Shown: positions 34,390 through 47,100, counted from the first letter of the stretch. The stretch: DNA of 64,000 bases from Siphonodentalium dalli (GCA_032622095.1 CP136066.1:108087319-108151318); one strand, 5' to 3'. The notes: generated by a model not told the origin, from the letters alone. Program-made: numbers and translations.

Positions 34390-34495
34390 TCACACACGAT
34401 GGATTGGTCCGAATAACGAAACTTTGTCAGCTGTTATATCGCTGTCACTGTGATATGCGGTAAACACACTATCGTCGTCGTCTGAAACATCGTAC
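34390..34495 (-). CDS. Candidate terminal exon with acidic C-terminus
   Basis: A good acceptor (TTTGACTTCAG, exon from 34495) is followed, after one base, by an open frame YDVSDDDDSVFTAYHSDSD, ITADKVSLFGPIHRV and a stop at 34390. Acidic serine-rich tails are plausible protein ends. It could be the last exon of gene 2, but its incoming phase (two bases needed) differs from the outgoing phase of the exon at 37573 (one base), so at least one exon of length 1 modulo 3 would have to lie between. Not secure. Confidence 0.3.
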
Positions 34496-35760
34496 CTGAA
34501 GTCAAAGAAACAGACTATAATCTCTATAAATATCACCCACCATGCAACTGGTGGAAGTAGCCTTGGCACCACACATCAGACTGCACACATCTAATGTTAT
34601 AATTCTCGCCGGATTACGACTCACAACAAATGATACTGGTCATTATATATTGGCTCGATCCAACTGGAAAGAGTTCAAACTTGCCCGGATTCAATTTCAT
34701 CTGTAATAGGTCTTTTAACAAATGAATGAATAAGCTAGGTATTAACGAATATGATCTTTTCTGGCCCGCCTGATGTCACCATGTATACGAATTCACCTGT
34801 TTAACTGGCAGGTGGTAGTATAGACAGTGGGGAATACTAATCTTTTCTCGCATGTTCGTCCAATTAGTGGCTATTTGTGCTAAACAACATAATGTGTAAC
34901 GTTTTCTGATAGAGAACAACAAGAAACAATGTCACCAACACACCTATATATGATATATGACGATAACCAAATTATTCTGGCGGGGAAAATAATGTCGCCC
35001 CCCCCCCCCGGACTACATGCATGGACGAAGTCTTCCAACTCAGAAAATTGCTTCTGCAACCACCACCTTCTCTATATATATTGGCCAGTCTCAGAATTTC
35101 TAAACAGATTCTTCAGTATTTATACTATTGGTAAAAATTCGATCATATATAACTCCATTCATTCGGAGAAACCATATCTATATAACTCTATGTGAATGCA
35201 CATGTATATACCGTACTCACCATGGCCTTTCGTTACCTGTTCCAGACACCTGCAAGATGAATACGAAGCTGCAATGCGATGAGTTATTGAACTAAAATAG
35301 GGTGGTTCACATTGGAAGTCACTCGCGTATATTATATACACTATTTAGATGAATTAAGTAATTTAGTTGCACCTAGAATGTTTGTTTGTCGTCATAAATA
35401 ACATGCCGTCGAGTGTCTGATTTGTTAAATAGATAGTAGTTGTGCTTTGATAGTCTTTCATTCTCTGGCGAATTGTCATCACTCATGCTGCGGCTATATT
35501 TATCAGTGTCATGGTCATTCGGCGAAATTGTTTGCACTAAAATGAACTAGAATTGGTTTTACACGTTGCAAATATTGAAACATATAATAGGGATAAAATA
35601 CATAAATTTCCATCGGCATATGTACCGTTGGTATACGGCCCGCCTACCAGTATAACTGATATCACACACTCATTGAAATTGTATACACCACGCCAATGTT
35701 TAAGAGGAATCTGTCGGATATTCAGCACTTATGCAATGGCGATTGTGCATAAGTATATAA
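34496..35760. other. Unassigned
   Basis: Contains a poly-C run at about 34999 and a possible minus-strand mini-exon near 35229-35260 (ASYSSCRCLEQ before GTAACG) that would accept the outgoing phase of gene 2, but the signal is weak. Otherwise nothing recognised. Confidence 0.3.
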
Positions 35761-35975
35761 TACTAGCAGGTGAGCCGACTCCGTCCGGGCTTTGACCTTG
35801 AATTGACAATTTTGAAGGTCAAGGTCAGGTCGGAGTCACTATTTGACCCGTCCAAAACACTCCCCGGACAAAATCACCCGTAGGTGTCAAATTTCGTCGA
35901 AATCCGTCCAGCAGTTTTCCCGGCCATAGCTAACAAACAAACAAACAGACAGAAGTTGCAAAATATATATATTAG
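35761..35975. mobile_element. ACTAGCAGGTG-head repeat, short member
   Basis: Head ACTAGCAGGTGAGCCGACT and CCGTCCGGGC, a GGTCAAGGTCAGGTCGGAG core without tandem units, and tail CGTCCAGCAGTTTTCCCGG, AAACAGACAGAAGTTGC, ATATATATTAG. Same family as 31831-32372 and 56767-57432. A detached tail copy lies at about 36305-36370. Confidence 0.6.
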
Positions 35976-36374
35976 ATCATTTGTGGGTACCCGTTTCAAG
36001 GTGAAGGTCACATCGGGCGGAAAAACTGACCCGATGAAAATCTCCCCCATTCCCAGGAACCCCTAAGTACGAACACAGACATGACACAACATGACACAGA
36101 CACAACACGCTCATGTCTGGACACATAAACGCTCTGTACATCAACGACACTGCGGATACGAACGCTCTTTAACTATTACGCGAAATCTTAACCCATGAAT
36201 TCCCATTGCGGTGGCGGGGGATTGGAGAATGAGTGCTCTGACGTTATCAGAAGCGGTGCGATGACACTCCATCTGTGATTTTACCCTTAGATAGGAAGTT
36301 TGGGCTCAATCCGTCCGGCAGTTTTCCCGGCCATAGCTAACACACAGACAAACAGACAGAAGTCTACATACTGA

Positions 36375-37555
36375 TTGGCTACAACGTCACGGTTAAATCA
36401 CCTTGTCCCCACATCCGGTTGTAACTAGCAATCTGATTGGCTACAACGCCACGTTTAAATCGCCATGTCCCCCGTCACCATTGACAGCGGGGTATAAGAG
36501 AACGTGCGCCAAACATCGGGGGTATATGAGCACGTGAAACATCGGGGGTATATGAATGACCCTTGAACTGGCAGTTTCCACCAATCGTGACGTTGCTCTC
36601 GCAACGCCAAATTTGACGTCACCTGACGCCGGATCCTTAGGTCACCTACTGAATTATTCTTATTGGTGCGAATTAATCGGAAAACCTATGAAAAACACAC
36701 TTAAATTAAGGAGACATGGTTATTTTGTGGGGACAAAATCGTTATCTTCGGCAACATCGTGGGGTACATGGAGATTTAATACATGGATGTCGATTTTGAA
36801 CCCCCGATGTTGCCGAAGATAACTAATAATGTCCCCCGTCACCCTTGACAGCGGGGTATAAGAGAACGTGTGCGAAACATCGGGGGTATATGAATGACCC
36901 TTGAACTAGCAGTTCCACCAATCGTGACGTTGCTCTAGCACGCCGAGCATGACGTCACCTGACGCCGGATCCATAAGTGCCACCGCACACGCTGCGATTA
37001 AAATCGTAAGTGGGGAAAATCGCAGGAGGAAGCATCCAATGCGCATGCCCACGACAATATCGTAGCCAAATCGTAGCAATCAAGCACTGTTTGATTTTAC
37101 CAGGAAAATCGTGGCGTGACTTTGGCAACGCGCGCGATCGCAGCTGTCACATGACCACTGTCGCACTGGTCATGTTGTAAATACCACGAAAATCGTATAG
37201 CTGCAAAGATCGCAGCACCGTAGCGTCTGCGGGCAAGCTACGATTTCTCCACCTACGATTTCCCCCACTTACGATTTTAATCGTAGCGTCTGCGGTGGCA
37301 CTAAGTCGGCTACTGAATTATTCTTATTGGTGCTGATTACTGTGAATTTATCTGAGAACCTATGAAAAGCACAATTAAATTGAGGCCGCATGGCTATTTT
37401 TGTGGGGACAAAATCGTTATCGTCGGCAACATCGTGGGGGTATATATACATGGAGATTTAATACCTGGATGGCGGAGCCTCGGGGTTCAAAATCGACATC
37501 CAGGTATTAAATCTCCATTTATATACCCCCGATGTTGCCGAAGATAACTAATAAT
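36375..37555. repeat. Promoter-like repeat family, copies 2 and 3
   Basis: Two tandem diverged copies (about 36375-36835 and 36835-37555). Each has TATAAGAG (36493 and 36857), CATCGGGGGTATATGA and TGACGTCA (36614, 36950), and ends in an imperfect hairpin CGTTATCTTCGGCAACATCG / CGATGTTGCCGAAGATAAC. Copy 3 is interrupted by the MITE at 36977-37301. Confidence 0.7.
36977..37301. mobile_element. Harbinger-type MITE with TAA target duplication
   Basis: 325 bp, ends GTGCCACCGCACACGC and GCGTCTGCGGTGGCAC, continuing inward as TACGATTTTAATCGTA-type pairing. Flanked by TAA on both sides (36974-36976 and 37302-37304). A 3-bp TAA/TTA duplication is characteristic of PIF/Harbinger elements. The sister repeat copy at 36375 lacks it, giving an empty-site comparison. 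The interior is rich in AATCGTAGC words. No reading frame. Confidence 0.85.
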
Positions 37556-37572
37556 AAATATTTTCGATATAC

Positions 37573-38152
37573 CTACATTTGTGCCATGAACTTGTTGTTG
37601 GGCGGCAAATCGTGGACTGTTTTTCCTCCGATGATTTCTCGGGTCAGATATATTCACCAGTGGATGTTGGTCAGATTCCAGCTTACGTTCGGGGAATAAC
37701 GTTTGCAAAGCCATTTTTGCAGTCACACTTGTATTCTTGATTCCAGTTTTTAAATCTCGCTCTCCGTCGATATTTGACGAAATAAACAATTCGTGCTTTG
37801 CACTTTTTCTACTGTTGATGCGGATATCACCCACGTCTGTCTCAAAATGAGTTCCTGTCGATCGCGTTTTAGCGATGGTTGTTTTATTTGTGACTCGTGG
37901 TGGAATCGTCTTGTATTCAACAATGTTCTCTACACATTTTGCATGATCACGAAACCTGATTCTTCTTAGTTCCTCTTTTGAAAGAGGTTTGTTTGGCTTT
38001 CTTCTAGGACCAATTTTGTGGTCACGTCCAGCCCCTCCATTTATATGTATTGTGCCATCAGGGACATCTTCAGCGTTGGTTTGATGAGCATCTTCGTCGT
38101 CACTGGTTAATACTCCCACTCGTTCAGACACACGGTCTCGTGTAGGTATCTC
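37573..38152 (-). CDS. Gene 2, exon 12
   Basis: 580 nt with acceptor CTCTTATAG and donor AATGTAG then GTATATCG. Phase 0 in, one base out. The product is polar and basic: EIPTRDRVSERVGVL, DDEDAHQTNAEDVP, KPLSKEELRRIRFRD, ENIVEYKTIPPRVTNK, ending near QQQVHGTN. No domain recognised. The open frame runs past the donor into the promoter-like repeat and stops at 37487; the donor is preferred because coding character ends there. Further exons must lie below 37.5 kb. Confidence 0.7.
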
Positions 38153-41100
38153 CTATAAGAGAAGACCACTATGATTGGAATCTGGCGACATTGAAAGTTA
38201 CTGGAATCATGTGAATCGTCCCAGTAAAACTAAACAAAAAAGTGTTCAATATGAATAGCTTCTCAGTATACACTGTTATAAACACAATCAGTCATCAGTG
38301 AATACCATGTAGGTGCATGGCGACATGATTGAACCTCGCACCTTCGAATTCAGGGCCGGGAACATATGACATAATTTGCTCGAAAATGGCGGCAAGATAT
38401 CACACCTGGCAATTTCAACATTCCTTTTTTATGTATTTTCCAAAGATATCAGCAAGCTATTAGACTATAATGAGCTATCTCAACAACTACCTCAGATAAT
38501 TAAGTCATAGACTGGATATTGAACAGATTTGTTTAACCCTTTCAGTGTCAAGTCCGATTTTTGTATCAACCCATATTTCATTGATCATTTTTCAAATTTA
38601 TTGATTATAATAATGTGATACATTGATGGAAAGAGCTCTAAGAGCTCTTTCCATCAATGTATCACATTATTATAATCAATAAATTTGAAAAATGATCAAG
38701 GAAATATGGGTTGATACAAAAATCGGACTTGGCACTGAAAGGGTTAAAGCCGATATTGGCGTTAAAATTTCACAAACTCGAATAATGGTGAATGGTGATA
38801 TCGCTTATCTTTTCAAATTTACATTGGGACGGGATTCATAGTGAACTAGCAAACATTAATTAATGCATAGCTCATTCGCTATCTTTTTTGGTTGACTCAC
38901 TGGTTGAGTTACTAATATATAGGTGAAGAAAAATATAGATGCTTATTCTTCAGAAATTGCATCTAGGCCCATATTGTAACCATACTTTTACTGACACCAC
39001 AGTGTCGCATGGCGTGCTAGTAAATACAACTTTATTGGATTCACCGCAATCTTTTGGAAGCTCTCACGTCATCCGACGACTGACGACCAGATATTTTTTA
39101 CCTGAGAGCCACCTTGGCCACCCTTGTTTTCGGTAACCATTCCACATTGAGGAGATTGCTTATTTATTCGACAGATGATAAAATTTCACAAACTCGAATA
39201 ATGGTGATGTCACTTATCTTTTCAAATTTACATTGGGACGGGATTCATAGTGAACTAGCAAACATTAATGCATAGCTCATTCGCTATCTTTTTTGGTTGA
39301 GTCACTGGTTGAGTTTTTAATATATAGGTGAAGAAAAATATAGATGCTTATTCCTCAGAAATTGCATATACAGTAATGCCCTAAGTAATCGACCCCTTAA
39401 CCACAGCAGAATTATGGGTAACTTTTCAGGATTTAGTCGGAAATATGGCTTGTTGCCATTCATCGGAAAGCTCTCACTGAGAGCTTTCCGATTAATGGCA
39501 ACAAGCCATATTCTTATAGGGCATTACTGTAGGCCCATATTGTAACCATTCTTTTACTGACACCACAGTGTCGCATGGCGTGCTAGTAAATACAGCTTTA
39601 TTGGATTTCACCGCAATCTTTTGAAAGCTTTCACGTCATCCGACGACTGACGACCAGATATTTTTACCTGAGAGCCACCGTGGCCACCCTTGTTTTCGGT
39701 AACCATTCCATTTTGAGGAGATTGCTTATTTATTCGACAGACGATCCTATCTCCTTTCTTGTATTTGTTTGAGCCAGACGTGAGAATTGGTGTACTGTCG
39801 TTTCTGTATAGGCATTCTTTGATCAAATCTAGACCGCGGTTATCTGTGTTGACACATCTCATCTTTATTCTCTTCAAGAAATCTCTGCAAATCGTATATA
39901 TCATTGCATAAGTTTTGAATTAAATCAATGATGTATTCATGATACTAGCTGAAACAGGCTCCCTTCGGTGGGGAGGAGGAGGCGGAGGCTGCGGACCCTT
40001 GTGCGTTGGGGGCATGCGGCCCATGTGTGAGCTTCGCGCATATTTTTTTCTTATAGACAGAGCCCTTATTCAGCGTCGGCCCCTGTGTGCCTGCTGTGTG
40101 TGCACATTTTGATCGTTGGAACATTTTGATTTAACAAAAATTTGTATTCCAAGTTGTTTTTTTTTAGACTTAATTTTTTTTTTTGTATTTACTTAATTAC
40201 ATTTTTTTAAATATCCCAAAAAAACAACACCATTATAGCAGAACCAAATTAATTGGTTCCGGTATATAGGGGAAAAATTATCAAACCAAATATTGGTTGC
40301 CGATATTATTTCAATTGTAGCCATTCTGCAAAAATAATGCATCAAGTAATAGTATAATGGCAACTATATACCGTGGTAATAAGAAATGCACTTTGAACAA
40401 GTCAAAGCATCTATCACAGGAGAGTACACGTGTGTTTACGTCGACCTACCTTCATAACAAAGATACATATAGGCTCGCGCTCATTTGTCGACAAAACAAA
40501 ACGCTCCCCTAATTAATGAAGAATTAATGGTCCAAAATCTATTTATTCAATCAAAATACAGCCTATACTTCACCCATATATATGCTACGTATATGTTGTC
40601 ACAATGCCAATGGTTATGAAATGAGCAGCTAACAGCTTTTAATTGCATTATTTTACAAGTTTATCATGTAGCCCAGTAAACATGCCGGAGTCGGCCGGTA
40701 CCGGTCCCATTCTGGTTCATACCGGCAGTGCTGGCACCGGCATGCCAACAGTCTGTCGGCACCGACCGGTAAGGCAAATCAAAACCATCATGCTGGCAAA
40801 TATTTCGTGCAGGCAGTCGCGGTATATATATACCGGCCATAATAATGTATACATATAGGCAAGAAGCGGGCGATCCGACATACAGTCCACATCGTGTTAT
40901 TTCCGAGTAAATCGCCACAATACAACGTTATTTGACATATTCTGACATATAATGTTATACGGTAGCCAATACCGGACGGTGCCGATTCGTCATGCCGTGA
41001 AGTTTACCAGCAGTCAGTCGGTATACCGACCGGTACATGCAGGGAACCCAGTACCAACATGATGGCAAATCGTCCGTGAAGGCAGTCGGTACCGGCCATA

Positions 41101-44100
41101 TGTAGACAAGAAACCGGCATGCCGACACAAAATCAAACGCATGTTATTCAGTGTTAATCACCATGATGCATGTAACGTTATTTTATATATTTTAACACTA
41201 TTGCGTTCCTCGTGCAGTCTTGAATAGTTAACATTTAGACAGTTCGACCACGAGTTCGACACGTCAACGATGCATTTATTTCAAACTCTCGCCAACATCC
41301 AATCGGCGCTCAGTATAATATTATAATCGAGGTCATGTCGTATTAAATATTATAATGAGGTGCCGAGTGAGTGCGGAAAAATTGAAAACAAATATTTCAG
41401 AATTATCAACATTTCGTATAAGTATGCGCCGATAAGCGAGCGCTGAGCGCTTAATGAGTTACAGTTGAGTGTTTTTTCGATTCGTTATTAGAAAATGCTC
41501 GAGGGGTGGATATTCGAGTTTTGTCAAAGGTGGGTTATCTCTTTGTAAACATGTATTATATAGTTACCGGGTTATAAAATATTATATCTGAATCGAAGAC
41601 TCTGTCGATTAATATTAATTTTATTTCGAATATTTTATGGTCTAAAAAGGTGTGGTTGTTTAGCTAACGAACAATAGTGGTTACTGTTAACAGAGATCAG
41701 AAATTTTATGGTGTAATTTTGTCATAAACAAACATTAATTATACTCATTATCGCTTATAACTATGGAATAAACCAATACAATCAATCTGTGACATTTGAT
41801 GTTCGGTACGTAGTCATAGGAACAGCCTAATGCTCTCTATCGCTATATATGGTATCACCCGAATGGTCTGTTATAAAATAGACAAATAAACGGTCCCAAT
41901 AAAATATTCGAAATAAAAACAATACAAGCAGTCGCAGACGGCGGTATCCCCCGCCGAATTGTGCAGTTGGGGAAGTGCATTCTCAATAATGTTTGCGTTC
42001 TCAGTATGTGCTAAACAAGAGGTGCACATGGGTTTTGTCAAAAAGCCTGGCTTGCGAACTCATTTTAGGTACTGGTCATGGGAACGAATATACCAAAAAT
42101 CTTTGAAATCTGTCGACATTTGTTCAAGTTATGGCTCTTACAAATTTGGGACAGACGGACGGATAGACAGACGGACGGACGGATCTGGTTTGCGAACTCG
42201 TTCTAGATACTGGTCATGTGAACTCATATACCAAATATCTTTGAAATCCGTTGAGATTTGTGAAAATGAGCCTTGTGACGGTTACGTAGCGTTTTTCCGA
42301 AGACCCATACCTCCGAAGGTCCGATTCTCCGAAGGTCAGATTCTCCGACGCCACGATTCTCCGAAAGCCCATAACTCCGAAGTCCCGATTCTCCGAAATC
42401 CCATAACTCCGAAGACCCATAACTCCGAAAGCCCATAACTCCGAAGGCCTATAACTCCGAACGCCCATAACTCCGAAGGTCTATAACTCCGAAGGGCCGA
42501 TTCTCCGAAAGGCCGATCCTCCGAAGATCATGTTTTATCGCTTATTAAATAGTGTACAGTCCAGTGGCGGGGTCAATGGGGCCCTAGGGAAGACCGCCCC
42601 CAAAAAACATGTCAAATGTCATGTAAACGTCAGGAAATCCCTCCTAGGCATTCAAATATTCACAGTGTTCCTGCCCAGGGGAGCCCCCGGACCAACGATT
42701 GTGGGCGACCCCTCCCATGTATGCGCTCCCCAAATCAGGCCTTCGTGATATGCTTTCGGCATATCATATGCATGATATATCCCCCACATATCCCCCACAT
42801 ATGCTAATTAATGTGCACCCCTAAATGGGAACCCTGGCCCCGCCACTGGTGTGCACCGGGTATATTATAACGAAACTCTGCAAGAATGTCAGAGTAGCCT
42901 AACATGCATGCACAGGGGCGACAAGTTCTTCCCCGTTTACCCCTGTACATTTTACTCTGGCATCTCATGGGCCAACGTAACGTTATAGTATCTGGTGTAT
43001 AGTCAGTGGCGGGCCAGGATTCCCATTTAGGTGGGGGCAGTAGGAAAAGTTTGAATATTTTGATGCCCCATGAACGATTTCCGGGTGTTTACATGACATT
43101 GGACATGTTTTGGTTGGGGCCCATATTGTCTGAAATAGCAAGTAGAGGTTTAATGGGGGCAGTGGGAATTTTGGGACCCCTTGGCTTCGCCACTGGACTG
43201 TACACTATTTAGTAAACGATAATACCCCGATAAAACAAAATCTTCGGAGAATCGGACCTTCGGAGAATCGGACCTTCGGAGTTATGGGCCGTCGGAGAAT
43301 CGGGCCTTCGGAGTTATAGGTCTTCGGAGAATCGGCCCTTCGGAGTTATAGGTCTTCGGAGTTATAGGTCTTCGGAGAATCGGCCCTTCGGAGTTATAGG
43401 CTTTCGGAGAATCGGATCTTCGGAGTTATGGGCCGTCGGAGAATCGGGTATTCGGAGTTGTGGGCCGTCGGAGAATCGGGTCTTCGGAGTTGTGGGCCTT
43501 CGTAGTAATAGGTCTTCGGAAAACCGGTCTGACACCCTTGTGACGTCGTCTATTTGCTATTTGGTAAATTCGACAAAAATAAGAAACAAAGTCCAATAAC
43601 TCCGTTACTCCGGTAAAAATATCCGGCCGGACCTGGCTTGCGAACTCGTTCTAGATACTGGTCAAGTGAACTCATATACTAAATATCGTTTAACTGGGTT
43701 GAGATTTGTGGAAATGAGCCCTGTGACGTCGTCTATTTGCTATGACAAAAATAATAAACAAAGTCTAATAACTCCGGTAAAAATATCCGGCCGGACCTGG
43801 CTTGCGAACTCATTCTAGGTAATGGTCAGGTGAACTCATATACCAATAATCTTTGAAATCCGTTGACATTTGTTCAAGTTATGACTCTTACAAATTCGGG
43901 ACAGACGGACGGACGGAACCCATTCCTTTTTCCCCCGAAAGTTTCATTTTGCGGGGGATAATTAATTGATAGAAGCTTTTCCGGACAGGGGTCTTCAGTT
44001 CATATTTATTATTTTATACCCACGCAACTATTTCAAATTTGTTATTTAAAGAGATAATCCATCTTTAAGCATAGAAATGGAATTGAGGGTCGTTTGTGGA

Positions 44101-47100
44101 TATTATATATATGAAAACAACCACAGAACCATATATATATAGCATTGAGCAGTTCTATTGGTAAATTATTTAACAAAATCACCAGTGGACAAATTGCCCT
44201 TTTGGATGATAATGACATTATTTATAAGTGATAACCAATGGATGATAATGACATTATTTATAAGTGATAACCAATATACCTATATCCATTCCTATATATC
44301 CCCGCCGAAAAATGTTCGGGCTGGGGATAATAACTAAATTAAACAGCTTTGTTAAATCGTGTACCATAACCAGTCGCACGGCTTTCAAGAGTGCATGCAT
44401 TCGGCAGCCAGTCACCCTGGAGATTTATTATTAAGTTTGAACAGGACGTACCCATAAACGTTGGAAAATTTGAAATTTGCGTTTGCGCTGTGTTCAGTTT
44501 GAACATCTTTCAGCAAATTCTTCAGAGCGTCGATGTGTTGCTTGATTAATCGGAGAGCTTTCTTTTGCTGTTTGACTTGTGGTAGAATCAATTCATTTCG
44601 GATATGTGATTCCATTGACGACAGCGACGAGCAGCAACTATATGTATATAAAAAACGAACTTGAATGCACATATATAACGTGGAGCAGTATTTTCCCATG
44701 CTATATACTGATAAAGGTGTTTACAGGAATCCACAAAAGTCAAAATATAATTTTTTTTATAGTTATTGCAGTTTAGGTCTGAAATTGAAGACAGCACCGA
44801 AGTCAGTATGAAATATTTAACATCTCTAAAGAAATATATTTTATATACCTCCAGTTTATCTTATCAAATAATATGTGATGATAAATATACTATATTTAAG
44901 CAGTTTTCGATATATAATTCCAGACATTCTTTGGCCAGAATTTCGCGAAACTCTCTGCCGTGAATTTACGCAAATTGACAAGTGCATGCATGGTGAACCA
45001 AATATGCACACTATTGTATGATGCATGCACATAATCATGCGTTAAAGTTGAAGGCTATATCAGTTTGAGAACAAATGTAAATCTCGAGCTGCTTTAATGA
45101 TAGTTAACGATTGTGACAATCCATCGGTAAACTTTGGTTCTAAAAAGTAGGATAAGTTCATCCACAAACAATATACCCGACCTTTCAAATGCAGCTTCAC
45201 CCTTCAAGTCATTTCTAAGCTTAGCAACTGTGTCTTTTACTGTATTTGTCACGTCGTCCTTTATCCCGACGATGGATTTATTGCACTCAGATAATCCGAC
45301 ATTCAGGAATGAGACCTGCGTTTCTATCTGCAATTAATAGACATTGATTCGTGGGTTAACACTATAATCTTTCTTCACCAAGTGGATTATCCCATTCAGT
45401 TATAAAAGTATACATTGGAATGGCCTTCGTTTGGAGGAATATTCATGAACTTGACGCAGACGACATATATTACAGACGAGTGCATAATAACTCATATTTG
45501 TTGGTGGGAAATGTTCAGATACTAAATTATGGAAGTTTTGTTGAACTTATTATCTGAACATTTTGAACCAACGGGTAGTAATACTTCCCAATTAAGGTCG
45601 TATGTTGAACTTGTTATCTGAATATTTCTTAAAGTGATGTGAAACACTCCGGTTGTGTGGTCAAATAGAAAAGGAGAATAATCTTGCTCAAAGTAGTTAT
45701 TTTTAGGAATATTAATCCAAATTTACAGCACACATCGTAATTCTTATATATTAATTAAATGCAATGACTCTCGGCGGCGAACTAATTTGCGTTAAAAGCA
45801 AATTTGATTTATGAGACAGTGCAAATGTTTTTGGTTTTTGTATTGGGTGGGAGCGACTCAAGTCCGACGTCAATACCACACGGCCACCGAAGCAACCCCA
45901 AATAAATCAAATTTGCTTCTAAAATTAGGCACCTGGTGTGTTGTATAGTCCCAAGCATGTTCTAAGGGCCAGCTCGGCTCGGCATGTTTCGGAGGCAATA
46001 AATATAACATTGCTACTGTGCTATATCTCCTATATATAATTTGCGTTAGTTTATCGCCAATTGTTGCGTCCCGAAGCGAGATGTAAATATTTACAATTAA
46101 GCGCAGTTCAGACGATGATTTCTATGGAGTGGTACGGTCGATTTCTTTGAGATTTTCGGCGATGTTAGTAGAACGATACATTTCCACAGTTGGCATAGCG
46201 CCTGATTACTACCTTATCACTATCACGTACCCGAATAAGTCCATTAATTATTATGTATTTAAGGGAACTACTCGTCGTGGAAATGCCAACAACATAGATA
46301 TTCGATCCAGCATGCATGTCATATATACTGGTACGCACCTCTCTCAAAGATGAATCACAGCCATCTTGGTCAAACGTCTGCCTAAATAGATAAAATTCTC
46401 ATATACATACATAAACACAATCCATCTGAATGGGCGCAATTATATATGCATAATGGGGCTATATGATTATACCATGTTGGAAATATAATTGTATGCATGT
46501 GTGCCAAAACTTTTCATTATGAAATAATCATAAATTGTGTCTCCACTAATACAGTGTCTAGGATGGAATAGGATAATTTAAGGCAATATGCATGCACCAT
46601 ATATAAACCTGGTCAATGGAATGTTGATCACAACATTGTTGTAAGTTACATGTATTCAACACTATATTGTATAATTATGTATAATACTGTATAATTATGT
46701 GATGTAATACCATAAAAGTATGGTATTTCTAAGTATAAGTTAATTGAAATTATTCAATTTCACGTATAACCGGTTATATCAACTATTTTATGATGATAAA
46801 CGGAATCCACCAACACAAAGACTGACTTGGTATGGAAATAATGCTCGCTTACGAGTAAATAGGCCTCGTATATCAAATTTTCTACTGCAAACGTGTGGAA
46901 GATATAGTTTTTCATTAGGCCCTATATGGGTGTTTACTGCGTACCTGCATGATCTACATGGCCGTGCACTGTCATTGGAGATGTGGGGATATCTCGCAGA
47001 ACAACACATTTCGGGTTTCACCCGATGCGAGTTATTTTAGGAAATATGATTTAAAGTGTGCTAGCTATATATTGCGTATATATCGATTGGACCGTTTGCA

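Larger units (their letters stand above)
38153..39667 (-). other. Gene 2 intron 11
   Basis: Holds the TTAA-type hairpin MITE (38533-38747), a partial tandem duplication of exon 11 and its downstream intron (38769-39180), and a TA-flanked MITE (39371-39529). The part 38153-38530 is unassigned. Confidence 0.6.
41930..43975. repeat. GACGGACGG-tail repeat field, interrupted by a foldback
   Basis: Units phased by TGGCTTGCGAACTCATT (about 42050, 42186, 43632, 43799) with GGTCATGTGAACTCATATAC and ATCTTTGAAATCCGTTGA, two followed by ACAGACGGACGG. The last ends in a hairpin CCCCCGAAAGTTTCATTTT..GCGGGGG near 43934-43968, the same tail type as at 1831-1867. The foldback at 42281-43535 splits one unit. 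Confidence 0.7.
39885..44451 (-). other. Gene 2 intron 10, repeat-filled
   Basis: A long intron holding unassigned sequence (39885-40675 and 41195-41930), the ACCGG-rich duplication (40680-41190), a GACGGACGG-type repeat field (41930-44000) with its inserted foldback (42281-43535), and a 36-bp exact tandem duplication at 44204-44275. It is assigned as intron only if exon 10 is spliced at 44452. Confidence 0.5.

Noticed and set aside
42214-42468. Repetitive frames (SSELWAFGVMGLRSYG type) over the 16-bp array
   Set aside because: Translation of a minisatellite; 16-bp units change frame every copy.
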